Positions 1 through 14,000 are shown, numbered from the stretch's first letter. The stretch is DNA of 64,000 nucleotides from Gonapodya prolifera JEL478 (GCA_001574975.1 KQ965738.1:296008-360007); one strand, 5' to 3'. Notes: generated by a model from the letters alone, not told the origin. Program-made: numbers and translations.

Positions 1-2830
1 CCTAAGACCGCCGACTGCCCCTGGACTTTTACCGCAAACAATCGCACGCCCTTGGCGCCAAGGAAGCGCATACGAGTGTCTGAGAGTTGTCCGGTGACTG
101 GGTCCAGAACAGTACGGAGCAAGATACCGTTTTGAAGACCTGCATGAAGGTAGAGGGTGGAAGACGAATTTGTGGCTGCCGTATTTTCAGCTGTAGCAGC
201 AATAAGGAGGGACTCTGGGATAGCATTGACCGCCTGTCGGAAAGGATATTGGAAAAGTACCAGTACAACCATGTCAATTTCGGCGTACCTGCATGCTAAC
301 TGGTTGTAAGCAATTGTCGGGATCCAATGCAAGTACACGTATGGTTTGATCAAGGCATCCAACAGCCTAAAAGGAATCATTGTGCGGCTTTTAGACGACA
401 AGACTCATGGAGCGACAGAACTCCATTTTGTAAATAATCCTCAGCCGAAGTTACGTTTGCAGTCAGACGACAAGCCAGACGAAGCAGAGAGCACGGCAGG
501 CAAGTTCTCAATCTCATTCGTTCACATCCCAGTTCTTCTTGGATGCCAAAGCACACACAGCACAGTGCAACAATACCGCCATTCGATGAACTCACCAAAA
601 ATTTGCTCCTCACCCTTCCTTCTTCTACTTCACCCACCGCAAGGCACGAAACTCCACTTGGCATTTCTCGCCTCTCACCGTACTCGTTCAGGTGCCCTCC
701 AGCGTCAAGCTCGAAATAAACAATCTCCCCCGACGACAGCGCAATGGCAACTTGCCGAGAGTTGCAGGCTGCCTTCACAATGTGCCTTCCACCGGGCGTT
801 TTCCATTCATTGACTCGTCGATCCGCGCGGATATGGCGGATGCCCTGAGGGTACACTTGGATGAGCGCATCATCCCCCAGCTGTGTTACCGCGAGAGTTG
901 GTGACGTCCCAATGAAACCTGTGTCCGTGACCTCTTCCACCGTTTCCCCAATGGAAAGAACGAGGGTAGCGTTGGTGAAAGACACGATAATATATGAGTC
1001 AAATTCGGCTGGAGGCATTCACCAATGCGTCAGGATGGAACCTAGGAATCACTGCCATCATTGCGATCACGTACCTCGTGAGTCCACTTTCACGGTCCAA
1101 ACAGCATTAGGGTTCCCCGGCAATTCGGAAACCGCCATCTCTTGCACCTCGATGCCATGTCGCAGAGTCCGAAAACTGGCCCTAGCCCCTCTCCCACTTG
1201 TTACGTAAAGTTGTGGTGTATCTTCTCCAGGTAAAAGATTCATTAGCTTGCAGTCGGTCAGTGGAGCCAGAGAGTCAGCTTCATCCACGGGGACGAGATT
1301 GCGGAGAGCGCGAGGGCGGAAGAAAACGGGGGAAATCTCGTCAGGTTCGGCCTCCTCTGGATCAGGAAAGTCGAGGGAGGTGTACTCCGTTTGCTCCGTG
1401 TCATCGTCACCAAGGTTCTCAATCTGGTATAGGACGCTTTCGGTTTGAACGACATGTGATGAATAAAGCAACGTTGCTATCGCAGAGTTCCCACTCACTG
1501 GTTCCCAAACTCGGCTGCAACAAACAAAAACCCAGTTTTCAACAATACCAAACCAGTCGCCACGGGAACAGTGTCAAAGTACTTTAGTCTGATAGCAGTA
1601 ATGCCCTGTATGTCCCCACCAGCACCCGGCGGATAGTCAACTTGCACCTTGAACACGTCGCCGTCTTCGGTTTGGGCCAAGATGAAAAACGACGACCGCA
1701 TTCGGTGAACGACGCTTGCCGCAATGAGTCGTGGCTTGCCCGCATCATCTTCTTCCACGCCAGTCTCTCTCCGAGGCGGTCTGCGCGGAATCGTGACCCG
1801 CTTGGCGGGGAACCCTTGATGATACCAGGTGATGAAGCCTTCGGAGCACACAAGGACACCAGAAGGCCCGTCGGTGCCACCAGGAATGGCGATGAGGTGG
1901 TTGGCAGAAGCGGGGACAGGCTCGGACCATTTTCGGACGACGTGATTCAGACCGAGATCAAGCTCATAGTAGGTGAGGACCTAGGGCCAGTTTCAATGAA
2001 GGCGTCACGCCACTTCACGCAGGGAAGCTGCCATGTACCTTTTCTGCGTTCTCGAACGCCTCTCCTGTGGGGTCCTGGTCCGACTCCTGATAGTCCACCT
2101 CGAGTGCCGCAAAGACGGGGTTCTCGAATCCAACATCCACTCCAACGAGCGCATAGCAGAGGGTGAACGACTTGTGTGCCTCAAGAGGGGATGAAATCGT
2201 GAGACGAGCGAGAGAGTCTCGGTTGAGAATGTAAACAAATTTCTGCTTTTCGACAGCAGCTGACGGCGGCACGGGTCAGGCGGGGAAGATTAAAACCAAA
2301 TTTCTAAGGGAGGATATCGTAGCACGGTCTCACCAATCATAACCGCTCTCCCCTTCGGATCCGCTGCGAGATACTGTCCTGGTACAATCCTTCGAACTGC
2401 ACTTTTCCCAAACGTTTCCTGATGAATCTTCTCCAGGATATTCTTGGTAGGGTTGTACTCCAGCACTGTAATCTTTCCACTGTCCGAGCCCACAACGATA
2501 TAGTCTGCTCTCAGTGAAAGCAATACCGTGAAGGTGTTCCCATGATGATTTTTGTTAATAGGATGTCACCGAGCTACAAGCAAGGTCCAAGTACGCACCT
2601 TTCGATCCACCTGTCAGCCTAAACGGCGCCAAACTCCTCACCAGTCCGAAAACATGGTGCGACAAGACCACCGTCACCTTTCCCGTCTGCTGGTCGGCTC
2701 TGAGGATCTCAATTGTGGTCCCCGCACCGCGCGACACGCAAATTTCCTGGAGCTTCGATCCGGAAAAGTTGCCGATGATGCATTGGTTAATGCCTGTGGG
2801 TGGTTGGAGGGTGAGGTTGTAGAGAAACAT
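1..2830 (-). CDS. RSE1: Splicing factor 3B subunit 3 (SF3B3 / RSE1), 3' end outside the window
   Basis: Member of the SF3b complex of the U2 snRNP, which helps select the intron branch point in the nucleus. The start at 2830 gives [16 protein letters not shown], the usual beginning of the family. Downstream minus-strand exons carry hallmark stretches in the expected order: [116 protein letters not shown] and [15 protein letters not shown]. These are seven or so exons (roughly 2830-2570, 2523-2290, 2272-2015, 1851-1500, 1498-1070, 1018-550 and 277-1) separated by short introns. Family proteins are about 1200 residues long. The window holds roughly the N-terminal two thirds, and the C-terminal beta-propeller part lies beyond base 1. 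Exon limits are approximate. Identity is firm because several long stretches match the family closely. Confidence 0.95.
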
Positions 2831-3100
2831 TGTCGCTCACGCGCGCGGCGGCAAGGGCGGGATGGACACAGTGAGCGAGGAAAAACTGTCCCAAATGGCA
2901 AGTGGAAGGAGCGTCGAGCCTGCAGCAGCAGTGGGGGAAAGTGGTCTTTCGTTGTTACTGCGGGAGTGGGTTTTGGCCAAAGCACACTGCAACTCTCACC
3001 CCGTAGCAGAATTAGGGAATGCAATTAGGCGAGCTTCCAATATCATGCTTCGCTCTTGCTGACGGGAGTATAATTCCTACTTAGACCGTCTCTCCATCTT

Positions 3101-4740
3101 CTAATCATCCTCCCAGCCACCCACATCAAGGAGGGCATCCAGGGTAACGCCGGCAAGAACTCTATTCCACATATGAGCAGCCTGAAGGTTCGCCTCGGTG
3201 TCCACCACCCAGGACACCAATTGGTCGAATGCGAGCTCGGCAACGATGCGTGAGGAGAGGGCGTGGAGAAAGCTTGCGACGACGGGATGTGGTTGGCGGG
3301 GTAGGATGGGTGTCTGAAAATTTTGACGATGTGGGAAAGGTTAACGCCACAGTGGAGACGGTAACATTGGCGTTTCCATACGCACTGATCCATGTTGCTC
3401 CAGAAGCTCGCCGCTGATCTCCTCCACAATGTCCACCACTGTCTCTTCGAGCATCCCGCTCCACACATTTTCTGTAAACTCGTCCTTCCAGGCCTGCCGA
3501 GCGACCACCTCGCACACTTCTCTACATGCTTGATCTACCATGTAGGATGCGAGGAAGGCGGAACGGTGACGGATCTGGAGGGCGCAGCATTCGTCCGAGA
3601 TGGTGGAGTCGATAAGAGAAGCGACAAGGGATGGAAGAACTTCTGAGAGGAGGGAATGGTAGATAGATGTGAAGGGAGGCGACAGCCTACTCACACCAGG
3701 TATAAGTGAGGTCGGACAATGAAATATAGCGACGGTTGTTATCACCAAAGAGCGTCCACAAAGATGTGTGAGTGCATCGAGCAGAATAATGCTGTTAAGA
3801 GTTGTGCAACACGCACTTGGCTCGGAGTTCCCTCTCGGCTTCAGCTGCAGCGTCTCTTGCTATGGAGCCGACTACAGAGTCCAAAATTGACTCCGCCATC
3901 GATGTTATTAGAAGTAAACGGGCGGCCGGGGATAGCAAAACTTCTGGAGACTCGTAGGACGGGGATCCGCTGCGGGGGTGGGCGCGAAGCGGCGGCGACC
4001 CGCGCCGACCTCCGGAGAAGGTAGTTTCACCAGGGTTGTAGTTGAGAGGAGGCAGAACTGGTACGATTTGGTACGCGAACTGAGGAAGCGCTGGGTGGGG
4101 TCCGAACGGAACTGGAGACTGACGCTGTCGTGGCGAACGCGATCGAGGTGGGATCGAGGTGGCACGAGGGCGGGAAATCTTGAGCGTGGGACGAAGCGCA
4201 TCGTCTTGTTTCGAAAAATGTCCCCATGGTTGTGCATTTGTTGTGCGACTACGGGTATTGTGTGAGGTGAAGAAGGCGTCCGGAGATTGAACGCGCCGGG
4301 GGAATCTGCTGCTTCGACACTGCGACTGGGATGGATTGATGTCGTGCGGAATCGCCTGGATGTGGTACATTGATGGGAAAGACATGATGAGTGTCCGCCG
4401 GGTGTCCGCAGTAACTACGCACCCATATATTGGGAGGCGATACGAAAGAGTTTGCACGCGCGGCTTTCTACAGCACCCAGGCGAGCTTAGTGAACACATA
4501 GGTGTGGAGATCGTGTGCAGACCAGAAGGGAACAGACGGATGCTGCGGCCACTCGTCATTGGTGAAGAGTTGGCCTTGATTTTGGACTCTGACTCGATCA
4601 ACACGCTCTCTTTGGATCCTTGTAAAGGGCGGACGATCTGCAACGACCAAAATAGCCAGCATTTTAAGCGGTGCGGATGCATTGGAGGGCGGCTGTCTCT
4701 CGAATCCGTTTCCATCCTGGCAACAAACTACGAACTCCAT
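3101..4740 (-). CDS. Unrecognised protein: proline/arginine-rich linker and helical C-terminal region
   Basis: I do not recognise the family. The clearest coding part is a minus-strand ORF rich in Pro, Ser and Arg (about 4385-3810), likely disordered, ending in a helix (AESILDSVVGSIARDAAAEA) just before a GTGCGT donor near 3817. After an intron comes a helical exon (about 3690-3365) containing SAFLASYMVDQACREVCEVV and ENVWSGMLEETVVDIVEEIS, then a last exon reading FLHALSSRIVAELAFDQLVSW and ending LLDVGGWEDD with the stop at 3101-3103. An N-terminal exon starting at 4740 (MEFVVCCQDG) joins in frame through a GTGCTG...CAG intron ending near 4367, but a start at 4385 (MSFPSMYHIQ) is equally possible. 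The amphipathic helices with repeated E-x2-V/I patterns suggest a scaffold or binding subunit. Exact splice sites and function are unresolved. Confidence 0.5.
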
Positions 4741-4820
4741 CCTCGCAGCTGCATTCCAAACCGCGTCATCTCACCAGTTCGAGTGAAATCTCTTATACAG
4801 CACCCTCGCGAAAGTACATC

Positions 4821-5345
4821 ATGGATCACCCTTCCGCAAAATCTGTCGCGCACAGGGTTTTTCGATCCCTACCAGGGGAATGGTCTCTCGAGAGAATCGC
4901 AGTATCCCGAAATAATTTTCAACCCGGGGGCCGCTTCTCAGGGTCCGCGCGGTTCCAACCGCAGGCTAACTCGAGCACGGCGTCTGGACTGGAATACTTA
5001 TACACGGAGGAGGGCGAATTCACCTTTGCGGGAGGAAAGCTCACCGCAAAACGGCATTACGTATGGCGCTACGACGAGCGCTCGGACACAATAAGCGTGT
5101 GGTTCGTGCGCACGGATGACCATACCCGCGCGGACTATCTCTACCATGAGGTCGAGTTCGCGAAAGCTTCTCCCGGGAGCTCGACGGTGACAGCAGGGGC
5201 CAGTCATTTGTGCGTCAGGGATCTTTATGGAGTCAAGTACACTTTCCACATTTCCGAAGATAAAGTGCACAGCTGGCGGTTGTTGTGCGAAGTCAAAGGA
5301 CCTGCCAAGGACTACACACTTGATAGCGCATATTCGCGGTTGTGA
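4821..5345 (+). CDS. DUF6314 family lipocalin-like protein
   Basis: Single-exon gene of 174 residues. The order of motifs fits DUF6314: an N-terminal LPGEWSLERIAVS (the usual G-x-W-x-x-x-R strand), GRFSGSARFQPQ, YTEEGEFTFAGGKLTAKRHYVWR, a short acidic loop, ISVWFVRTDD, the central H-x-C-type strand (SHLCVRDLYGVKYTF), and the C-terminal WRLLCEVKGPAKDYTLDSAYSR, where the family has W-x-V-x-G-P-x-K-D-Y. This is a small beta-barrel domain, often found in bacteria and fungi. Its ligand and function are not established, and nothing here adds a function. The start at 4821 was preferred over the in-frame Met 50 codons upstream because the upstream part is not conserved-looking and overlaps the 5' end of the divergent gene to its left. 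Confidence 0.8.
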   Translation: MDHPSAKSVAHRVFRSLPGEWSLERIAVSRNNFQPGGRFSGSARFQPQANSSTASGLEYLYTEEGEFTFAGGKLTAKRHYVWRYDERSDTISVWFVRTDDHTRADYLYHEVEFAKASPGSSTVTAGASHLCVRDLYGVKYTFHISEDKVHSWRLLCEVKGPAKDYTLDSAYSRL

Positions 5346-5590
5346 TTGGCAATAGTCTACGTGATATTTTGAGTATTGGTATGATTTTTAAATTGGCAGG
5401 GGATGGCGAGTGCTTGCCGCCGGGTAAAATCCCCACAGAACCTGGGCACACGATGGGGAACGGGCGAGTGAACCTACATACAAAGTGGATCGATTTCCCC
5501 CATGGCCACCACTCTGAGCGTGGGCTGCAATCGCCGTTCCATTCCAAAGTCAAGACCAACCGAATCCCCCTGCCAATACCGACCCCTCAC

Positions 5591-7874
5591 ATGGCGGTCT
5601 TCGACATCCCCCACCTGGTTGCCGAACGGATCTTCATGTCCGTCGAGGAACCGTCGTCTCTTGTTCTCACATGTCGATTGTTCTGGAGTGTCGGGTGCGA
5701 CAAAACTGTCCAGGCTCGCTGGTGTCTGCTGAAGTGAGTCACCTGCCTGAACGACCTGACGTCTCCCTCCCTAACACGCGCTCTGGGATCAGATTTGGCA
5801 AATTTTCTGTCCTTCCCTCGCTCGCAAACACCCCAGCATACCGCAATCTCCTCACCCCCGCTCTCCTCGGACGCCTCGCTGTGATGGGGGCGCATATCTC
5901 TCGGTACACACTTCAACGTCTGGCTCGGAGCGTAGCTTGGTCTGCCGAACCCTCGATGCCGGATTCCGCTTCGTTCGACGAAAAAATGGAGCGCAGACAG
6001 CGCTGGGCGAGTTGGAAAGAGGAGATCGAACAGTGGGCGATCGATGAGTGTGAACGGCGGTTCGGCGCTGAGGTTGAGGTAGGCATTCTCAAACGCGAAG
6101 TGGCATTCGGTTGGTTCCTCACGCACAGCTTTTACAGCTCTTTCATGACTCCACACTTGTCAATGACCCACATTACCTGGAGGATGTTCCACCTCGTCCT
6201 GCCTACGACCCAAAATCGCTCGACGACATGGAGCTGTTCCTCCACCTCACCGGCGCGGTCCGATCCGAAAACGTTTTTGGAATGGAGGCTTTGGAATGGA
6301 GGATGAGGGAAGTGAACGCGAAGCTCGTTGAGCTGGGATCGCGTGGCTTCGCCGTGGACTTCGCGAGATGGCTCGGCCCGAACCGGAATTGGCGGCTGGC
6401 CTATTCGGTTGAAGATGTTGTGGATCGCGTCGTTCTCACTCCTCCATCGCTCCTCGAGTCATGGTGTCGCAACGGGATGTCGTTCAAGCCCGTGGCACCG
6501 GATTTCTGGCCCAAACTTTTTGCACACCCCATGTTCCCCCGTATTGCTTCCTCCCTTCCCGCCATGGCGAGATCGGTATGTCCAGCGGACGGGTTCCCCC
6601 AGATGCTCTTCGACTATCTAGGCTCATTGGAACCCCTTGAAAGAGCGGGAAGGTTGAGGATGGCGGCGACAGCGTTTCCCGGTGCCAAGATTGAGGCGGC
6701 TGCGAGAACGAACCTGGATCGGATGGTCAAAGTTCAAAGACCAAGTGCCAAGGGCAAGGAAAAGGACAATGTGAAAGAGAAGGAGAAGGAGAAAGACGAC
6801 AAATTACAGCTGGATGGAGACTTTATCTGGAGCGTCGGGGTCGCGTGGCCTGAAACGATCTCTCTGTACGCGGTGGATGTTGTGAAAGCGTACCTGGATC
6901 AAAAACCGGACGACTGGAAAGATCAACTTCTCGCCCTCCTCACGAACGTGATCGCCAAAACAACACCTTCCAACTGTGTTGTACGACCTACCTCCTCCGG
7001 TCGTTCTCGTGCCCCATCAACACCAGCATCGACCTTCCGCGCACTCCTCGCTGACGCCATATCACGCAAGGACCAGCCAACCCGCAATTGGCTCCTTCAC
7101 ATCTCTTCCCTTGTGCCGGACTGGGAGTCTACGGCACTTTCCTCCTTTGCCCGCCCACTGTCACACTGCCCAAACACTTTGGTTCGCACTTTTGCCATTG
7201 ACCCCTCGGGATCGCCGACCCCTGGTGGACACCTGTCCTGGATGCGACACTGTTCTCTCACTCCAAGCGGCGCGTTGGCGCAAGTAGCGTTCGAATGCGC
7301 TTTGAGGGAATCTGCCGAGTGCAGGGCACCTGACCGCCTTGCTATGAAGTGGAAGGCTGTTATGGCTGGTGAGGAGCCGGAAACAGATCAGTTCCGGCAA
7401 CGCGGGGACCTAGCAGAAGAAGTCCTCGCTGTAGCTGAGCGATATGGGTGGTGGGTCTCGCCATACCACGTGCAGATTCTGTGGCGAGTTGTGGAGGAGC
7501 AGGGTGCCATCGCCGAACTCGACGGCCAGGTTTTGGCTGCGCCGGAGATCTTTGTGTTCTACAATTATGGCGGTAGAGGTTTGGATGCACTTGTCGAAAA
7601 GGTCCTCCGAATGGCCGAGCGGACTTGGCTGCGCCTTCCCAAGGAAGACTGTCGGCATTACGTGGATGAGGTGCTTCGGGGCCGGGGACTCAAAACTGCC
7701 AAGGGCGCCTCATTGGGGGAAAAGGTACAGGAGATGTGGTACCGACAATTCGCGTCATTGTTGAGGGAGGTGAGGAAGTGCGCCCGGAAGGCAGGCGTTG
7801 AGGGATCCCCGGTTGTGCTGTTCCGAGAAAGTTTACTGAATTTTATGCAACGAATTGTGAGGACCGTCATCTGA
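5591..7874 (+). CDS. F-box-like hypothetical protein, 724 aa
   Basis: Three exons fit perfectly in frame: 5591-5733, 5793-6078 and 6129-7874, with introns of 59 and 50 nt (GTGAGT...CAG and GTAGGC...CAG). The first 48 residues (IPHLVAERIFMSVEEPSSLV, then TCRLFWSVGCDKTVQARW) have the pattern of a degenerate F-box: a Pro, then alternating Leu/Ile, then a Cys/Arg-rich helix. This suggests an SCF ubiquitin ligase adaptor, but only by inference. The rest is mostly helical, with a lysine/glutamate-rich stretch around residue 320 (KGKEKDNVKEKEKEKDD) and no recognised substrate-binding repeats. The start at 5591 was chosen because it begins the F-box-like segment, although an upstream in-frame Met exists. 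Chytrid genomes often encode large lineage-specific families of such proteins. Confidence 0.65.
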
Positions 7875-8026
7875 ATTTTGATTAACCGTACTGTAAATAC
7901 GTGTAAATTTCATGTTTTCATGTTTTCATTGAACAAAGTTTAATCGAAATCCTCGGGGGTCGTGTCGGTTGAGAATGAGTGTCAGGTAGCCTCACGAAGC
8001 ATTGCCGAGAGCCGTTGCTCTCAACC

Positions 8027-11000
8027 ATGGCCCCAACCCCACCCTATCCTTCAACTCGGCCGCGTCCTCTGTCACTTCCAACAGCGCGCAGACCTCGCGT
8101 CGTCCTCCACATGCGCTCCGCGTCCCATCTCGCCGGCAAATCGCCAACTGTCACAATCGAAGACGGAGAGGTGGATGCGGATGTTGATGAAATGAAACAC
8201 AGTATGGCGCTTTTGATGCGAGAGGCGGAAAATCAGGCAACTGCTTCAAGGGACAGCAGTCACTACACACTCGCTAGCAGCATGAACACCCTACTTGATT
8301 CTACTCCACCTCCTGCACACTCTGAAAAACATTCCGAATCTACTCGTCTTACCAGCCTTGAACGAAAATATCTCTGCCACAGGCTACCAGTGCTTGACCG
8401 TAGAGTTTTGCGGACGTTCGGAGTGTACATGGGCCAGTGGAAGAATGTTGCATGGCCGTCTGAGCCCTGGCACTGTGATTTGCTGGTCATGCCGTTGCGG
8501 GAAGCGTGGGAGTGGGCGGAATTTGCGAAGTCCGGCACTGTATTGCCATTCTCCGTCCTCGAGGAGGATATAAAACGGAATACTGCTGCAATGAAAACAG
8601 AAGTGAAGGCGGTTGGGAAGAGTGGTGTAAGGGGACAAGACGAGAACGGAACATCACCATCATTGGGGGCTTCTGGGAAGCAGATAAATGGTGATGCGGA
8701 AGATAATTCCGCTACGTCGGAGTCTGACAATGAATCGGATGCCGGGAGCTCTCATATCGGGGAGAGTCAAGGGGGTTTTGCAATGGTCAGGCGGGCGATA
8801 TCTCGCATGAGCAGCAAGAAGGTGGCAGGTCAGGGCGACCCAACCTCGGAAGACAGAGATCCCAAAACAGGAGCTCTCGGTGCAATAATGAGAGTTCTTT
8901 CCAAAAAGCAGACTTCTGACTCTCACCGTAAGAAACATCAGACGACTGACACACCTGTGGATTGCACTGACCAAGTCGAAGAGTCAACTGTCACCGATGC
9001 TATCAATATTAACGCGCCGGCAATCTCTCCACCATTCACGTCGATTGCCCCAAGTTCAATCTCTCCGCAAAGCGCAAAACTCTCACCAAGTGCGGATTCC
9101 ATTCTTCCAAGTGATTCGTCTGGGAGCCCACTTCCAACGTCTCCAACTGGTCATATTCCTCTGAAAATTTTATGTGCCTCGGTTGAGGTTTCTGCCTTGG
9201 AAGCTCCAAAGCGACTCTCTTCGTTCCTTTCGCAGATTCAATCATACCGTGACAATGTTCCGCCTCCAACCCAAGCAGGAATACTTCTTCGAGGGTGTCT
9301 GTCAGATCCCAAACGAGTGCAGCTTGTTTCTAAGATTGTCAGCCGAATCGGGAAGCGCTCGTGCTTTCTTACGCCAGTGCTCATCGAAGCTGATTTGGAC
9401 GGTGCGACCGACACGGAGCGAATTCAAAGGGCCTCCCTTCTTCTGAAAATTTTTGAAGCCTGTCGAGATGAGCTGAGCGGAGTCGTTCTAGTTGGTGGGG
9501 GAGTTGTAGAGGTAAAAGATGTGAGTTCACAGAGCCCATCATTGAACTCCAAATTATTTGATTCCTTTTCGTAAAGGGCTGTCCAAAGCAGCGTATTCGA
9601 CTTGACTCTGAAAAGAATGTCTTTGATAGTGTTGTAAGACTGATGTCTGACGAATGTGGAATACGCGATTCGTTCGTGGTCACTGACGTCACACTCTTGC
9701 ATGGAGCGAAGCTTCCTCCAGCTCTCGAGCGGCATCGCGTAGCGTGGGCTAAAGAACGTGGATTTTTAAGTTGGTCGGCTCAAGACTCATCGTTTACAAG
9801 CATGGAGGACTTGCCTCAGTCGGCATGTGAATTTCGTAACGTGGACGTGTTTGAGTGGGGTATTGGAGATCCAGAAGTTATTGCGATTAAGGCGAGAGTT
9901 GAGTCGACTTGGCGTGAGATCATTGGCAAGAGTGGATGGGAAGTTGCACGAGACAGCGCTGTAGCAACTGCAAGGGAGTGGCAACCACCATTCGCAGAAT
10001 TCGAACTTGCAGTAGAGCATTTTCGCAATGGCGGAGTAGATGAAGCACGTCGCTCTATTAGAGTATCACCAACGTTGCCTCCTGGACCAACCGTCTCGGA
10101 CCTTACATTTTTGGCGGCCGATCTCGAACGGCATCCGCCCAATTTTGCTTCGCACGGAGTTCTGAATCAACTGAGATCCCTCCACGAGAATTGCACTTCT
10201 GGTCGTGGGGAATGTAATGTGGTGGAATGCTCTTTTATTGGACAAGTGCCCTGTCCGCAACGTAGATCGGAGGTTACACATCGTATCTACGCGGCGATGG
10301 GAGAACTTCGCATCAAGGGCCTACTCGCAAGCTTCAAAGACGATAATGACATTCCTGAGGGATTTCAGTCTGCAAAACCTGCCAATGCCTATTGCAGATT
10401 CTTGACCATTTTGAACCGCATGGCATCCACCGAGGCGTCCGGCGCATTGTGTTTAACCAAAGAGCTCCCCCGCATTGCTGCAGAGCTTGCCAATGACCTC
10501 GAGAAGGATTCGATTCGGGTCTTTCTGGCAAGCAAGGCTTCTTTTCGGCTCCATGGACGCAGTGAAGGGAGCATCCTTCCATATGCGCCGGTTTGGGGAG
10601 TAGGGGCTAGTGACCCCGACTCCAACGGAACCACCTTTCTGTACATTTGCGGTGGGTGGCCAAATCGCTTTTTTTTTTTTTTACGCTTCGCACGCATAAT
10701 TTTGCAACTGTAGACTCTCATCCACAACCTGAGGAGGTTATCTTTAACTTATATCTTCAGCTACACTGCAAGGTGGATCCTGAGGTCGCACTTATTGGAG
10801 AGCTTCTGGTCGCTAGTCACGGTGCAGAGCACGACATCACCCTCAGGATGCCCTCAAGACTTGAGCCTGAAGTCGACATTAGTGATCGCGATGATCTTGG
10901 AACTCTTGTTCTACTTCGGACCTCCAGGAAGGAGCAAGTGGTTGCCCGGGCTGGCAATGCCATCGATACACTAAGCATCGCTGGTGTATTTCTCGTCCAC

Positions 11001-14000
11001 GACCATATTTCGGAACTAGCTCACTTCGAACTATTGGCAAAAGAGAAAGGCAAGAAAATTGAATCTGCTGTGGAGAACTGCCGTCCTGACGGCGCATTCG
11101 AGTCCTGCCTGTTCGAGTGCTTGGGTACATTGCTTGTCTCGCAAGATCCCCGAAGCACCTTTTCGTCCCTGGTCAAACATCTCGGAGCATTACTCGACTC
11201 TCCAAAGACATGTAGTTTTGCTTGCTTGTTTTTCGGATCACTTTGGAAGGGATTTCAGCATTTGGTCTTTGAAGAACTCAAAATTTCATTGCGTGCCAAG
11301 AATGGCTTTAGATTCCTACCAGAGCCGGACCAAGTTGCAGTGGCACTTGAGATGCTTTCTACACAACGAAACTTAGCCACAGTTTTTGGTTGCAGCTCAC
11401 GGCAGTTGTCAGTTCCATTCCTTCAGCACCTGCGGCACGAAGCTCAACTAGAAGGGAATTTACGCCATTTTTCAGTGGACTCAAAAAGCGCCGACCTAGC
11501 AGAGGAACTCAGCTTTTCATTTCTCCATGAACAAGCTCGAGATGTAAGTGCAAGAGTTCAGATTATATGCGAAGGGCCCTCCTTACTTCAACATTCTCCT
11601 ATAGTTCGTGAATGCCTTCATTTTCGTTTATCCTGTGTTGCTTGACATTCTTATTTCTTCAGTTCTCGGTCCTGGCATTTTTTTAAGCAATCGCATCGGA
11701 GCCCAGATGCAAAGTCATGTTTCCACTGCTTTGATTATTTCTTTTCCTGTCGTTGGAGGACTGCTTAATTGTAGTGAGTCGATCCGATTCTTACATATTG
11801 GGCAGTTTTCTCAGTCACTTGAGTCGTAGTTGCACGAAGTTCCACCACTTTTATCAACGCGAAGTCTTATCCTGTCTTTTTTGAGTTATTGCTAAACAAG
11901 TTCGCAATGGCTCTTCAATTTTCATCTATCGTCTCTGTCTTGGTTGGTCTAGTTTTCTCGGCTGTGTGTGGAGTCCAAGATATTCTGCTTTTTCCGTACA
12001 TGTTTTTTTTCATTTGGTTTATGATTCTCCTTGGAACGCTACTCTTGCTTAGAGATACCAAACGTTTCTTTTTGGCAAGGTTTGTGGATTCCGACTAGGT
12101 TTCTTGGGCAAATGATAACCCCCGTTTTCCTGAAATTGTTAAGTGATGGTCCCCAGGGAGTCGCACTGGCAACTTTGACTTTGTTGGTGGCACCGTTATC
12201 AACCTTTTATGGATTTTCGTTTGCATCCGAAATGTCTTTGATGCTTGTGTATATTGTTGTGTTTACTGTCGCAGATGCAATTATGTTATACCAAGTGAGT
12301 GCAAAATAATTTTCTTTCCTTCCTTTTTGTCATCAAGTTGCTTTGTATAGCTCACGCGAATGGCCCGAAACTTGTTGGAATTGCCCCAATCCATCGTCAT
12401 TCCGAACCAAGCCCAAGTGGTTGCTCTTTTTGAACGCAAATGTCCACAACCTGAATTGCGAGGACGAGAAACTCCAACAGACTTCCAGAAGAGGCTGCGT
12501 TTGTGGGAAAGGACTGCACGACAATCGTACATCAAAGAAATGGAACGCGTGCTCCCCCCACGACCGTTCTCGCTCGGTGGCAAGGCTGATATGGACCAGA
12601 GTATGCTATTTGATCGGCGACAGCAATGGTCGCGCGAAAAAGAAGTTGTGACGTGGTTTTCCGAAACTTCCGGCGTTGGTCTTCCACAGCGCTTCAGTCA
12701 AGATTGGGACTCAATGGTGCGGCAAGCTATCACAAAACTAAAAGGGCGATACCAAGCCACCAGACCCAATCGTGGAGATGTTCTTTTTGATATGGAATTC
12801 CCAGCAATTGTCTTTGGCGTCGTTTACTTCGTATTCATTTTTTGTGACCGCTGGGCAACGCTCTTGTTCCAAGGCACGACGTACTTTCTATTTCCTATCA
12901 AATTGAGCGATTCTGTTTACACAGTGGACGAATCACAAGCGACGGGTGTTCGATTTGGAACACTATTTATTTTGATAGGATCCGGTCTTTTAGAAATTTC
13001 GCTGTTGCGAATTCTTAAGCAAGACCAAGAGGGCAAATCCACACGTTTATCGAAACAGTTCACCCCAGAAAAGCTTTTAATAATCGCTCATCAAGCCACC
13101 AAAGTTATTTTCTGGAAGGAACTTGTTCTGTTCTGCGTGGCCCTCCTCCTTACCTTGGGTTTTGTCGCAGTATTTGGTATGAATGTCTTGTTCTCAAATT
13201 CATCAACTTTACTCTCATTCGCAGTCGAAACATTTGGGTTCTGGGGTCTTTTGATCGGGCTCTTTGCAAAGCTGTATGTAAAAGAAGAAATGGATCTGAA
13301 CTTCGCAATGGCAATTTCGTGTTTCGTGGGAATTGCTGGGTCCTTCATAAGCCTCGTGGCATTTGGATCTCCGAGATACGTTTTGTTGATATGTGCAACA
13401 TCTTCATGGCTGTTTGCATTTGGGGCTTTTGTCATCGGAGGACGTGACAATGTTTTCAGGCAGCGAGGGTTTCGGTTGTCACCTCTTCTCAACACAAGTG
13501 GTTTCCATCGCTTGGGCAAGTTTTCTGATACAATATCTTCCACGCAAAGAAACGAAATGATTCGGCTTTTACGGAAGAAGAGAAGTGAGTTTCAAAAGCT
13601 GCCAAGTCCTACCGCCGATATGGCTTTCCGCATTCTATCTGGATTTCTAAGTCGAATCAAACAAACGACAACTGAGGATGCTTACGTTCAACGGTGTGAA
13701 ACGTATGTGTCTATTGCAACAATGGCTTTCCCAGACCTTGCGAGAATGGTTTCTTTGGCATTAGAAGAGTATCGGGCCGATAATATTGTTGTTTATGCTC
13801 TTCCGGAATACCTCAGCAAGCTGCTGAAACAACAATACTTCGCTGTTGCATCAAAAAGCGAAGAGGACAACAAGCTTGAAATATTCTGTGCTATGCCTGA
13901 AATGGACCCAAAGTACCTCCAACCTTTTGTCATGGAGGTTGTACTTCACGAGTATTTAGAGGCAATTGCTGGTTTCACTCACTCCGAAACCATTGCCGCT

